From: Cladopsammia gracilis
Lineage: Eukaryota; Cnidaria; Anthozoa; Scleractinia; Dendrophylliidae
DNA length: 64,000 bases
Assembly: GCA_022457155.1 (NCBI GenBank)
Contig: JAJGOT010000201.1
Coordinates: 588,001-652,000, forward strand
Reading direction: 5' to 3'
Under the pieces are notes generated by a model, which saw only the letters and a list, made by a program, of their open reading frames with translations, had not been told where the DNA came from and searched no databases. Numbering within the stretch: position 1 is the first letter of the stretch; every line of letters begins with the position of its first letter. A program made the translations under genes and the position numbers. Shown here one piece after another: positions 54,600 to 64,000 of this stretch.

Positions 54600-56590
54600 A
54601 ACAATGAAAAATAATTCTCTTTATAGTACACACTGTAAGTTGATGTTTATTGATATTTTCACTTAGGTCACACTAAGGAACTTTTTAAATGATCAAAACT
54701 ACAGATCACAAAGGTGGAAATTATTTCCCAAATACACAACATTTACATGATTGTCTGTGAATGAACAGTGAGTGAAATGTGCTTTGTAAAACGTATACGG
54801 TATCTTGAGTTTACAGCATTCTTCATAAAAAAGTTCAATAAGAAATAACATTCGAATGGTTTAGTAAGGAGAATTTCTCTTTACAATTTGGATAAAAACA
54901 TTTTGTTAGCAAAAAACAATTTTCTGTTAGCAATCATGACCATCTAATCTGTAGCAACTGTATACATGTAGGTAAACACATGACACATCAACATTACTGC
55001 TTCACATTTATTATTGGAAGGGTGATCAGTATCTTAAATCTCCTCACAATATCGGTGTATGAGCAAGTACATAGATTATGCAAATTGAGAACCTGATCAC
55101 CTTCAACATGAGTTGTCCGTGGAAATTGAATACAAATTCACTGTAATTATATGGCTATGTGAACTGTATTGACACCAGTAAGGAGAATGTACATCAACAA
55201 ATTAATTTTGATTTCGAGATTTTTAAAGGGGATAACTGGTCATGAAGGCCTAAGTCCTGGTCTTAACCTACGAATTCTCCATCCACGTCTCTATACATTG
55301 CTTATGGTATTTGTAGAAAATCTGTTGCTTCATCTTGATTATTCATGTTTTGTTATAAATTTCGTAATTCCAATGACCTGTATCCAAAATATAGTATTGT
55401 TACTGCTAGGATGCTGGGAGAATCTCATGCCACTTTCACCATTGAGTTATTATTTTTTGGATAACATCACTTTTCAGCAGCAGTAACCTCCTGTGATTTC
55501 AACCATTCAAGTGAATGGAGAATTGGGTTACCAATTATTTGATGCCCAGTATATGGAACAAAAGCTATAGCAGCATCTAAAGGGAACAGGTTAATTTGGG
55601 AGATAGCACTCACAAGCTTCGAAAATGGAATTTAATTGAGACAATCAAAATAAACAGAACACCACTGCATATTGTCCTGCAGCCATGTCCACAACAGTAC
55701 TTAATGCATCCACTTTCAGACCAATTTTCCTTCTGCAAAAATTAATGAAGATAGGTGGCGGGGGGGGGGGGGGGGGGGGGGGAGAGAGGGGGAAGAGGAA
55801 GGGCCTGAGGATTGTTTGGTACCCAGTCCCATAGCAGTTACAGCGACCCATAGCTCAAAACCCAAAACTGACCAGCACCAGCTCCCATTTATTTTATTTT
55901 AGGAAGTACAATTTAAATGGAAGTGACTGGGAACGAAAATGTCTCGACTTTAAATTTTGGGGCTATTGCCAGCAAGCAACCCAACCTCTCCATATAAATC
56001 AGAAATTCCATCTCTCCCTCCCACATCGCTAAAATTTTGCAGTGCATCCTCCCCCGAGCATCGCGATGTTCTGCGAGACACGTATTTCTAGTAATCCATA
56101 TAAGTTTGAGGCTTAATCTTGGGAACTTTAATTTGTCTTGATCTTGACTTCTAAGCTCTTTTAGTGTAGTTTTTACTGTTATTTCGCATTTGCCAAGCTC
56201 ACAAGAAGTATAATTATTAGACTATCATATCAAATTCACACAACGCGGCCTTACTGATTCAGACTATACAGCTAGGATAGGCAATGTCTATTCTGACCCT
56301 TTTAATTACTTTAACCTTTTAGGGGTCAACATTTGCAGATGGCTACCGCTTGGCTGCTTTAAATGCCACCACAAGGAAATTTTTGTATTTCTTTTCCGCA
56401 TTTTTTAACGCAAATGTATCTAATAGGTTTAGACAGATGCGAACTGCTATAAACTAGATTGATATATTCTTACACAGCCGAGAAAAAGCTGGACGAAAAC
56501 CCACAAAAATCACGTAAAATCCGCCCGCCATTACTCCGTTCATAAATCCGAGCCCACGTTCTACTGGTTTGCGATCTGGTACACGTGACA
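54600..56590. other. No gene supported
   Basis: A 105-aa plus-strand frame (55169-55486) lacks a domain. G-tract at 55758-55781. 56120-56210 resembles 60535-60610 (TTTAGTGTAGTTTTTACTG). Confidence 0.45.
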
Positions 56591-56593
56591 TGA

Positions 56594-56681
56594 TTTGTGA
56601 CGTCAATGACTCAACGCGGCTCTCTGCGGGTCACAGACAACAAAGCCAAAAGGCACGTGTTGAGTCATTGACGTCACACAA
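56594..56681. promoter_or_regulatory. Inverted repeat with paired CRE and AP-1-like motifs
   Basis: Each 25-bp arm contains TGACGTCAATGACTCA, that is a CRE core (TGACGTCA) followed by an AP-1 core (TGACTCA), separated by about 40 bp. Could be a small MITE. Regulatory use is inference. Confidence 0.45.
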
Positions 56682-56934
56682 TCTTCAGGACAACTCGATC
56701 CAGCTCTCAGGGTTCGGTCCCGGTCATTTTTGAATTGAGTAATGGCGGCAAGCCGAATTCGAAATGTAAAGTTAAAATAATGGCACTTCCCGTACGAGTT
56801 TTGACTTGAAACTTCGCAAGGTAAGTAAGGAGTACTTATATTTTCAATGAAGAGAACAGAAAATGTATATTTTTTTATCATAGTGGCACCTTAAATATAA
56901 ATGACCACCGTTAGACGAGATTCTGTTACCTTTT

Positions 56935-57170
56935 AGAGTGTCAAAATTTTTGAAAATGTCTGACGAGCACCCCTGTCATTTTCATATGAAAGTACCCCCC
57001 CCCCCCCCCCCCCCCCCGTCTAAAATTGCACTGGATAATTAATTGTCATCTTACTAATGCGATAAATTTTTGTAAGGTCAAATATCATTCACAAAAGTCT
57101 ATTGCAAGTTTTTCAGTCATACTTACTCAAAAGGTCATACAACAGTGAAATTGGTTTGAAATGACTGTAC
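56935..57170. repeat. Duplicated segment B, left part
   Basis: Matches segment A minus its insertion (TTCACAAAAGTCTATTGCAA, ACAGTGAAATTGGTTT). C-tract at 56997-57017. Confidence 0.7.
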
Positions 57171-57380
57171 CTGAATCAGAAGTGGATTCTGAAATGCATT
57201 TTGACTTCTTTGGAGATTTTTTGCTCAAGGCTGTTGCGTCTTCTTCATCTGTTCCAGAAACTTCCACTTCTTCATTATGCACAAGTTGTTCTTTGGAATG
57301 AGGGTTGTAAGCTGCCTCTGGTGATTCTACCGTGAAAGGCTGTTCTACAACTACTTTGGGAGATCCAGCATTGCAAGGCT
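57171..57380 (-). CDS. Host exon, Ser/Glu-rich, copy B (210 bp, phase 1-1)
   Basis: Acceptor TTTTTTTTCAG before 57380, donor GTACAG after 57171. 70 codons: E-P-C-N-A-G-S-P-K-V-V-V-E-Q-P-F-T-V, then S-P-E-A-A-Y-N-P, V-H-N-E-E-V-E-V-S-G, A-L-S-K-K-S-P-K-K-S-K, ending S-T-S-D-S-G. About 80 percent identical to copy A, with one extra codon, and both splice sites kept. Reading frame, phase and splice signals all conserved between two copies is good evidence of a real exon. It lies upstream of copy A on the minus strand. The two could be repeated exons of one gene or parts of two tandem genes; the 5' exons are not in view. Confidence 0.75.
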
Positions 57381-57568
57381 CTGAAAAAAAACTGAACGGG
57401 TTACTAAGATGCATGTACATAATCCATATCATTCTTGCTTGAGTGGCTAGACAATAAACTCATGCACCTAAGCTTGCTATAATCTCCCTATAGCTAATAA
57501 TGCCCTATGTTCTAGGTCCTGTTTGTCCTAAATGTAAGTTGTAATAATTTGCCACTTTTTTAATCTAA
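57381..57568. repeat. Duplicated segment B, right part
   Basis: Intron sequence matching 50348-50551 and, after it, 52812-52840. Shows the state without the 2-kb repeat and the pogo-like element. Confidence 0.7.
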
Positions 57569-58009
57569 AGGACGGTGCCACCTAATGGCAAGGTATTTTG
57601 CCAGATTTTTGACTATGCGGGAAAAGTAGATCTTAGCAGGGGCTATTGAAATCCAAAGAGAAAATTGGGGGTAACCTCGCATTTTTCGGAGATAATAAAG
57701 CTTCAATCTGGAAAACATGCTGACATCAGCATTTTTTCGAAAAAAGGAAAAATAGATCTTTCTTCCCGGATTTCCTTAGAATTCGCCTTTACATACACAA
57801 AAGCAACAATAATTCTAAAATTCTCTAAAACACATAACGAATGGTAACATAACAAATACTTTTTATATGTTTTAAGCTACAAAATCATCTCAACGGAGCC
57901 ATTATCGGCCCTGACAGCTTTCCCACGTTCGCCAAAAATACAGTCTAAATAACTTTTGCCCACAACAAAAAATAAATTGCGTGCTTAATATGCTTACAAC
58001 TTTCATTTT

Positions 58010-58620
58010 ATAAGATAATCAAAGGCTCCTTAGAGCCAACCCGTGAATTTGAAATGCTAACGCGTAAGGCAATAATTGCGGTAAGCTTATGTTTTCACTC
58101 TGTCACGGTTCAATATATTTTTTTTTAATTAAACGTAAGGATTTTTGACAAACGCAAAAAATAAAAATACAGTACATCACTTTCATAATGTTCAGTCTGA
58201 AGAAGAAAGGAAAAAAAAAAGAACGCCCCGAGCGAGATTCGACCCTGGGCCTTTCGGCTGTAAGTCCGCGATTTACACCACTCGACCACCGTGACCACTG
58301 AATTACAATAGGATAAATTTTATTACTTGAAGGTAGATAACCATCAAAACGCGTGTCTCGGTTGAAAATTCCTTTTAGATCGATTTTAACGTTGCATTAA
58401 AGACTCCAAATGCGAAACATCTTTAACCTTATTGTTGTTTATATTCGCTTACACTAATTTAGTTATTGTTATCGCTGGATTCACGCTGTTCTTGTTACAA
58501 AACGCATTCGTAACAAAGCATTACGTCAGTAAGTTTACAGCTGATGGAAGGAGTGAGCGAGTGAGTGACTCATTTGCATATCTGTCGTCGTAACCGATAA
58601 CCCGTTCATTACGCATGCGC
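58010..58620 (-). repeat. Interspersed repeat with tRNA-like segment, copy 2
   Basis: Partner of 27720-28340. The minus-strand piece 58300-58226 has GGTCGAGTGGTGTAAATC (A-box-like) and GGGTCGAATCTC (B-box-like), as in a serine-type tRNA-derived SINE head. Stems are too degraded for a working tRNA. Confidence 0.6.
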
Positions 58621-60042
58621 GTATATTCACGGGTTAAAAAGCAGGGGTCACCACGCGTTTTTACAAGTTATATTTAGATATTTTCAACTTTTACGGAATC
58701 GTTTTCGGGGTCCGCGACATTTTTTTCTTTGCCCTCCCTGGTAAGTTAAATATTGTGCGTGTCTTTTTCGGGGGCATGCCGGGATGTCCACTCGACGGCT
58801 TACCGTTCAAATTAAACTTATACTTTCAGGCACAATAAAAAGACAAACATTGTAGAATTCAAAGTTAATTCTATTTGTAGCTGTAAGTTGCTCTTTTGAG
58901 AAACATTTTCGGGGATTGCAAGGTCAAGCAGTACAGTAAAGGAGTAAAAACGCAAAAATTGGTTCACTTCCATTGATCTACAGTGGATCTACGGATTTAT
59001 TATGTTCCTTCGAGCACAAGAACTTTACATTGTGTGCATCTTCTTTCGATCCATTACCAACTTGAAAACATCAGTGCTACATCGAGGTGACTGGTCGGCT
59101 GCCGAAAAACTCTAGATTGGCAGGTTAGTCTTTTAACGGTTATTTGGAGTCAAAACGTAAGAAATATTTGTGGAAAAGTGATTGAATTGTGCAATTTCAT
59201 TTGGCCGTGTGTTTATTTTCTTGTGAAGCTCCACCTGTAGTTTTCATGGATTCTCTGATAACTTTGGAAAAATATAAGTCGGTATATTGTACACTTTAAT
59301 TTAAAAAAAATCGTAAAATAATAAAACACTTTTTTACCGAAGTCTACGGCTTTATTTGATCTAAAAAGATAAGATTTCTTGTCAGTTTATCATGGCACGT
59401 TTTTCGCCTATCAAAATTTATCTGATGCAAAGAAGTTGAGAACTGAAACGATGCAACTTCGAAAAACATCACTTGCCTATAATAGAGAATAAAGGAAATC
59501 AGTTGTACCTAAATGCACGAATGTGTTTACGAAAGATTACACTAAAAACCATGCTTGCCAGCAATCGAGGGAGGGAAGACTGTAGTCGGATGCTTCCCGG
59601 CTTTGGAGCGGCCAGTTATCTTTAGTTGCTGGCTTCAGCCTATTTTTTATATCTTCATCAATTGTCAAAATCGGTCGTTTTGAAAACGCTTTGCTCATCT
59701 CAATTCTCCTTTTCGACGTTTGTTTGCTTTAACTGGAACAGTTGTTTTTCTGCTTTTGTTATATACTTTTTTATTCGCAAAAATGGTCACTGGCAAAAGA
59801 TTTTTGCAGATAAACAGAAATTTCAAACAACGCGAGTTTGGCCGCCAAAACAAAAGCTTGTGCTTATTGGAAATAACAACATGCCAGCCTTTCCTTGGAT
59901 TTTATGCCTTCAGGATGCTTGTTTTATATATATAAGGAAAACACCAGTCTGGTTTGATTTGAAGTTTTGTTGAAATTTTGAATGGAGAAAAGTAGCCAAT
60001 GTAAACAATCGCGTTCTGCTGATCGAGGCGGCATCGCCAATA

Positions 60043-60224
60043 GGCCATTTGCACGATGGCGTCATTTGACTACAACTACCAGAATTCATTTCGTTTTTCC
60101 TTTCTTATTTAAATTTTGTAATCCCAGTGCGGTTTAAATAACAATAGCCCTAATTTGCACTACAAAACAAAAAACTGAAGGATTCTGGTAGTTGTAGTCA
60201 TATGACGTCATCGTGCAAATGGCC
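60043..60224. mobile_element. 182-bp palindromic MITE with TA duplication
   Basis: TIR GGCCATTTGCACGATG, arms about 48 bp (through GACTACAACTACCAGAATTC), flanked by TA at 60041-60042 and 60225-60226. Mariner-like. Nested in the TAA-flanked element. Confidence 0.88.
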
Positions 60225-60709
60225 TATTAGCTCAAAATAGTTTCATTACCGAGGCTCTGTCATTTGCAAAATAGAGAAAGAATTTAGTAGTTTTAGGCTG
60301 CAGAAGGTCCATAAACACATATTCATAGATTTTTGAGAACTCTATTTTATATCTTGTAAGTTAAGAAACTGAGCCAGGGAGTTGACAGTTTGACATGAAA
60401 AGTGGGCGGAACTTCGCCTTTACCTCGCGCGTTCGCAATTAAAAAATAACCAGTGTCTCGCGCGACTATCGCGCAATGCATGCGCAGAACGTATGCGCAA
60501 TAACAATAGGTGGCACCGTCCTTAAATTACTGTATTTTGATCTTGACTATAGCCATTTTAGTGTAGTTTTAACTGTTATTTTTCATCAAGGTCAGTTTTC
60601 TTTGTTCTATTCAGGGGAATATATCACATAACCCCGTTCATTACAGTGTCTGAAAAGCTGGGTGCGGCTTTGTTTGTAACAGGGGAGAGGCGGAATAAAC
60701 TTTCAAAGC

Positions 60710-61035
60710 AAGATTTTGTTGTCCTTTTTTATGTGTTTGTTTGTTCATTTATACATATGATGAAAAGCGATTTTAAGACTTTATACAAAGATGTACGCCT
60801 TATGCAAAGATGTGTGTGCATGTGTTGCAATTTTTATTTCCAAATCAGTTTCTTGGCGGCAATTTTTGATACGCAACTGGTCTATTTTATTCAGAAATTG
60901 GTCATTCCAGCTATTGTAGACTGAGGAAAAGTTGTTTTTTATGCTTTTTTGCACCCTAAATCTACTGCGTGGACGGTCGGCGTAATACCGTTTTTGAGAA
61001 TCGCAAAAATTGAAAAATTGCCCGGTCGTCAATGG
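60710..61035 (+). repeat. Interspersed repeat, second copy of 22180-22530
   Basis: Shared TTTCCAAATCAGTTTCT, GACGGTCGG and CCGTTTTTGAGAATCGC stretches in the same order. Class unknown. Confidence 0.75.
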
Positions 61036-61616
61036 GTTAAAAAATTTAAGTGCCGCAATGGCTGAAAGTGCTGTTTTGTTTTTATACCTGAAAATCAGAT
61101 CTGAAATAATTAACAAACATGGATTTTTATACGTACGCTATTCAGTACGTGTTGTCCAAAGTAAAAAATGACGCGTTGAAAGGAGTACAGGCAACTGTAG
61201 TAGAAGGTTCAATATTTATCGGCAAAGAGACGTCCAGTGTTTCTCGAGAATGATCATGTTTGTGATTTGAAATAGCACCGTGTGTCATCGACTGTAGTCC
61301 TATTAACATCATTCAAGGACAGTTTGTATCATTGAACTAATTGAACGATCCGTGCTCCTTCACGGGAAATAAAACTTATATTCTCGAGGCATGTTTTCTC
61401 TCTTATAAAACTATTCGGTTTAAAGTTGGGCGACCTTTTTTATTTGTTTTTATTTTGCAAAGTTAGCCAAAATGTCTTTTATCGTTTGTTTTGCGATCAG
61501 TTATTGTTTGTCTTCGCTTTTACGCCAAGAGAACTTTGACGGCGTTGAAATTTTCCCTCGCTGGTCTCGCATTTCGCTGTCTGTTAACTTGTATTAAATT
61601 TTTCCTTGCTGACTCT
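61036..61616. other. No feature recognised
   Basis: No domain-bearing frame and no visible repeat structure. Confidence 0.5.
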
Positions 61617-62056
61617 ATTTTCTTCGGCAGAGGCGCAGTCTTGTTACAAGCCTACTGAATTCTTGACAAAGTCAGTCTGACAAGTGTTGAACAAAGCACT
61701 TTTTCTACGCTCGTTTTTTTGGGGTCGGCAAATGAAATAGCTTCCGCCAGTTACCCGAGTTTTAGAGTTTTTCTCCTCATAGCTTATGCTGCATGGGATT
61801 TATAGCCGCCACAACCGTCCGATCAAACTCGTTGATATGATTTCGAAACGATCGCGTCTGTTAGTTTTGAAATGGTTTTGAAATATTTTCTTCGCCAGAG
61901 TCGCAGTCCCCTTGTCGTCACAAGCCTACTGAATTCTCGACAAAGTCAGTCTGACAAGTGTTAAACAAAGCACTTTTTCTACGCTCTGTTTCTTTCGATC
62001 GGCGAATGAAATAGCTTCCGCCTGGTACCCGAGTTTTAGAGTTCTTCTCCGCATAG
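61617..62056 (+). repeat. Tandem duplication, about 270-bp period
   Basis: Units 61617-61785 and 61882-62056 share ACAAGCCTACTGAATTCT, GACAAAGTCAGTCTGACAAG, CAAAGCACTTTTTCTACGC and AATGAAATAGCTTCCGCC. Confidence 0.85.
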
Positions 62057-62399
62057 GATACAAATTAATACTTCTCTCGATCTTGACGAGAGAACTACTT
62101 TACAAAAGGTTTTTGTAGTAGTTGAATGTAACTCCCTTCCGACGCCATTCTAGTTCGTGATGACTGCGCGCGGAGCACGTGTAATTTGCGAGGTGTCAAT
62201 CATTTTTCGCGCCAAACATTACGCGTCTGATTCAAATTCAAGTGAAACAAGTCGTCCTTCGCGACTTAACTTAATTTCGCGCGCACATTTATTGAATAAA
62301 ACTCGATTAAAAAAGCGAAGGTCAACTTATGCTACTATTCAAATTCCAGACTTTGAACAGCGCCATGTTTGCTTGGCACGAATTTGTAGAGTCACCGCT

Positions 62400-62720
62400 G
62401 AAGGGCAAGACTCTTGAACCTTATGGGATGAACAGGCGCGATGAAACTTAATATATTTCTATTTTTATAGTAGCCTTTGTAAACTTTTCTGCTGTTTATT
62501 TTTGTTAACCAATCATATTTAATATTTTCATTTGAATCATTTTATATCTTGTACCCGTTTTATTCCATTTTTACTTAGCTCTTTGCAGCCCCTGATGAAG
62601 GCTAGTTTTGCCTTACCGAAATATTGGGCAATAAAATACCCTTTATAGCTGCCTGATCAGCCTTGCATTTAGTTTTAAGTTTTATTCAATACTGCTGATC
62701 CTGATCTACACCAAGATCCG
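62400..62720 (+). mobile_element. Probable 3' end of a Penelope-like element
   Basis: T-L-E-P-Y-G-M-N-R-R-D-E-T and a stop (62411-62453) resemble a Penelope-like C-terminus. GCCCCTGATGAAGG...CCGAAATATTGGGC follows at 62586-62629, as in the palindrome at 44487-45114. Interpretation is tentative. Confidence 0.45.
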
Positions 62721-62969
62721 GCTTCATGTCGCCGTGCTGTTTGTCCAAGTGGTCCTTGCTTTATTTTAGAGTTACCAATATTGTCCCGTTCACCAGAAAA
62801 CTCGTTCCCAGGGTCTCTCTCTTTCACGCCGTCGGGAGCGATGAGTGGCGGCTGTATTTGCAGGCTACCAGTGGCTATTTTCTCATCAAAATCAGTATTC
62901 ATTTCAATTATATCTTATATAATATATTATATATTTTTTTTTTAGATTGACATTACTTCAATAACCCCT

Positions 62970-63001
62970 CCCCTCCCCCCCCCCCCCCCCCCCCCCCCCC
63001 C
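62970..63001 (+). repeat. Long C-tract
   Basis: About 30 C in a CCCCTCCCCTCCC context, the longest homopolymer of the window. Confidence 0.9.
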
Positions 63002-63121
63002 AAGGACGTAATAAACGATCGGTCCCTAAAGATCTAGCGTCGTCTCGAGTTTGGTGTCCTCTCGGCACAAAAACCATTTAATCCGCCAGATATCTTTCCA
63101 AAAGTAAGCCAAGACGTTTAT

Positions 63122-63755
63122 TCCTCGCGTAGCGAGGTTAATAAATTTGTCGTCCCTCGGGAGCTGAGCCGCGTGAATTCGAGCGAATGGCGCACTCACA
63201 TGTTTATTCATGGCGGCCGTCTCGACGGCCGTTAATTCTTACTCTGTGAAAAAATGTTTACTCTCGGTGAAAAACAACCAATTTCTGATGCAAATGAGGA
63301 AGAACAGCAAACACAACAACGCTGGATTCAACAGGTGGCTGGAAATCCTTGTCCGAGAAAATTAACCACCGAAACTCCGCTGAACGGTGACTTGAAATAT
63401 TATTCAGCGTGATCGAGCAACGAAGAGACAACGAGAGCATAGATTACAAAGACATCGAACAGACCAGGCACACCGTTTGACTAGGTTCAAACGCCTTGAC
63501 CGATTGCCGCCATTAGAATTCTGAACGGAACCGATCCTGAGGAGAGGCGACACCGACTGGAAGTGTCAGACAAAATGATTCTGTTTGTAGACGCAACGAG
63601 CGGCGGTAAGAATTACACGATCAGCTAAATACTCGTGACGAATATCTTTCATCTCCGGGCTTTCATACCTGAGACTGTAGGGAAAAGCAAACACTGATTA
63701 TAGGAAAGGCTCAGAGAAGAAGAGCGATTAAGAAATGTAGCTCAAATCTCCGACT
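63122..63755 (+). repeat. 640-bp direct repeat, copy 2
   Basis: Same orientation as 53900-54560, a few percent diverged, lacking a GCGCGAGTG stretch present in copy 1. The ATG frame at 63254-63412 is kept open. Confidence 0.8.
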
Positions 63756-63820
63756 TTTGCAAAATCAGCGTTCGCGATTTTTGTTGCCAAGCAACTGCCG
63801 GACACCATCAAGTATATTTA

Positions 63821-63927
63821 ACAACTATTCACCGAAGTGGAGGTGGGTAGTGGTGGATATTTACCGAGCCGCGAAGCGGCGAGGTAAATATCCACCACTA
63901 ACCAACTACACTGAGGTGAATAGTTGT
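63821..63927. mobile_element. 107-bp palindromic MITE
   Basis: ACAACTATTCACCGAAGTGG to GAGCCGC, mirrored from GAAGCGGCGAGG to TGAATAGTTGTT. Arms about 45 bp. Architecture like 33857-33969. Confidence 0.82.
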
Positions 63928-64000
63928 TTTAGTATCTACTGAAACACTTGCTATACCGAGTTTAGTAGCCAATCAGAGCGCGCCAACAATGTTATCCACT

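Larger units (their letters stand above)
57569..60522. mobile_element. 2.95-kb TIR element with TAA duplication
   Basis: Ends AGGACGGTGCCACCTA and TAGGTGGCACCGTCCT, flanked by TAA at 57566-57568 and 60523-60525. The TAA duplication fits PIF/Harbinger. No transposase frame. Holds a copy of the tRNA-like repeat and a nested MITE. The interior 58640-60040 has no recognisable gene; a 115-aa plus-strand frame at 59626-59973 has no domain. Confidence 0.78.

Noticed and set aside
55169..55486. 105-aa plus-strand frame
   Set aside because: No similarity I can recognise and no supporting signals.
58226..58300. Functional tRNA gene on the minus strand
   Set aside because: A- and B-box-like words are present but the acceptor and T stems do not pair; the related piece at 27922-28010 is also degraded.
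59626..59973. 115-aa plus-strand open frame with hydrophobic stretches
   Set aside because: Lies inside the TAA-flanked repeat and has no domain; AT-rich DNA easily gives Phe/Leu/Ile-rich frames.

Overview
This is eukaryotic, animal nuclear DNA, most likely from an anthozoan cnidarian (coral or sea anemone). That is an inference from four things: the AT-rich sequence, animal-type L1/Tx1 LINEs, BEL/Pao, Penelope-like and Polinton elements, and a TRADD-like N-terminal domain of a kind I associate with coral genes. Only one host gene can be supported. It is a minus-strand gene seen as three exons with matching splice phase (57171-57380, 48070-48276, 26593-27062). Most of the rest is a layered record of transposons.

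Layout. 1-5830: minus-strand L1/Tx1-like LINE (LINE 1), cut inside its RT catalytic motif by a 3.2-kb foldback element (441-3647) with a 6-bp target-site duplication (TSD). 5840-6034: short hairpin-ended repeat. 6035-12049: a miniature Polinton/adintovirus-like element with 1.12-kb terminal inverted repeats (TIRs), a chromodomain integrase, a phospholipase A2-like protein, an adenain-type protease and unidentified terminal ORFs; no polymerase, packaging ATPase or capsid gene is recognisable. 12661-24650: a second minus-strand LINE (LINE 2), split by a 6-kb repeat (14057-20051) that contains a plus-strand LINE (LINE 3, 14130-18600). LINE 3 is itself interrupted by an 803-bp TIR element. LINE 2 also carries a 1.2-kb insert and a 143-bp MITE. 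26118-27062: TTAA-flanked MITE, then the TRADD-like terminal exon. 27.7-36.3 kb: repeats, several MITEs and long stretches with nothing recognisable. 36309-42915: complete but mutated BEL/Pao LTR retrotransposon with TSD TGGTC, and a TTAA MITE in one LTR. 44.5-46.5 kb: a 280-bp-arm palindrome, a hAT-like MITE, and an inverted copy of the dimeric repeat at 29.9-30.75 kb. 46.9-53 kb and 56.9-60.6 kb: two copies of one duplicated segment, each holding a copy of the same exon. They differ by whole transposon insertions, so each copy gives the empty site for the other. 53.1-64 kb: Penelope-like GIY-YIG fragment, a 640-bp direct repeat, a tandem duplication and palindromic MITEs.

The Polinton genes are the only set that look like a working unit: integration, virion maturation and membrane penetration functions under repeated upstream cassettes. 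Even this set is internally deleted. The LINEs and the BEL element are pseudogenised by stops, frameshifts and insertions.
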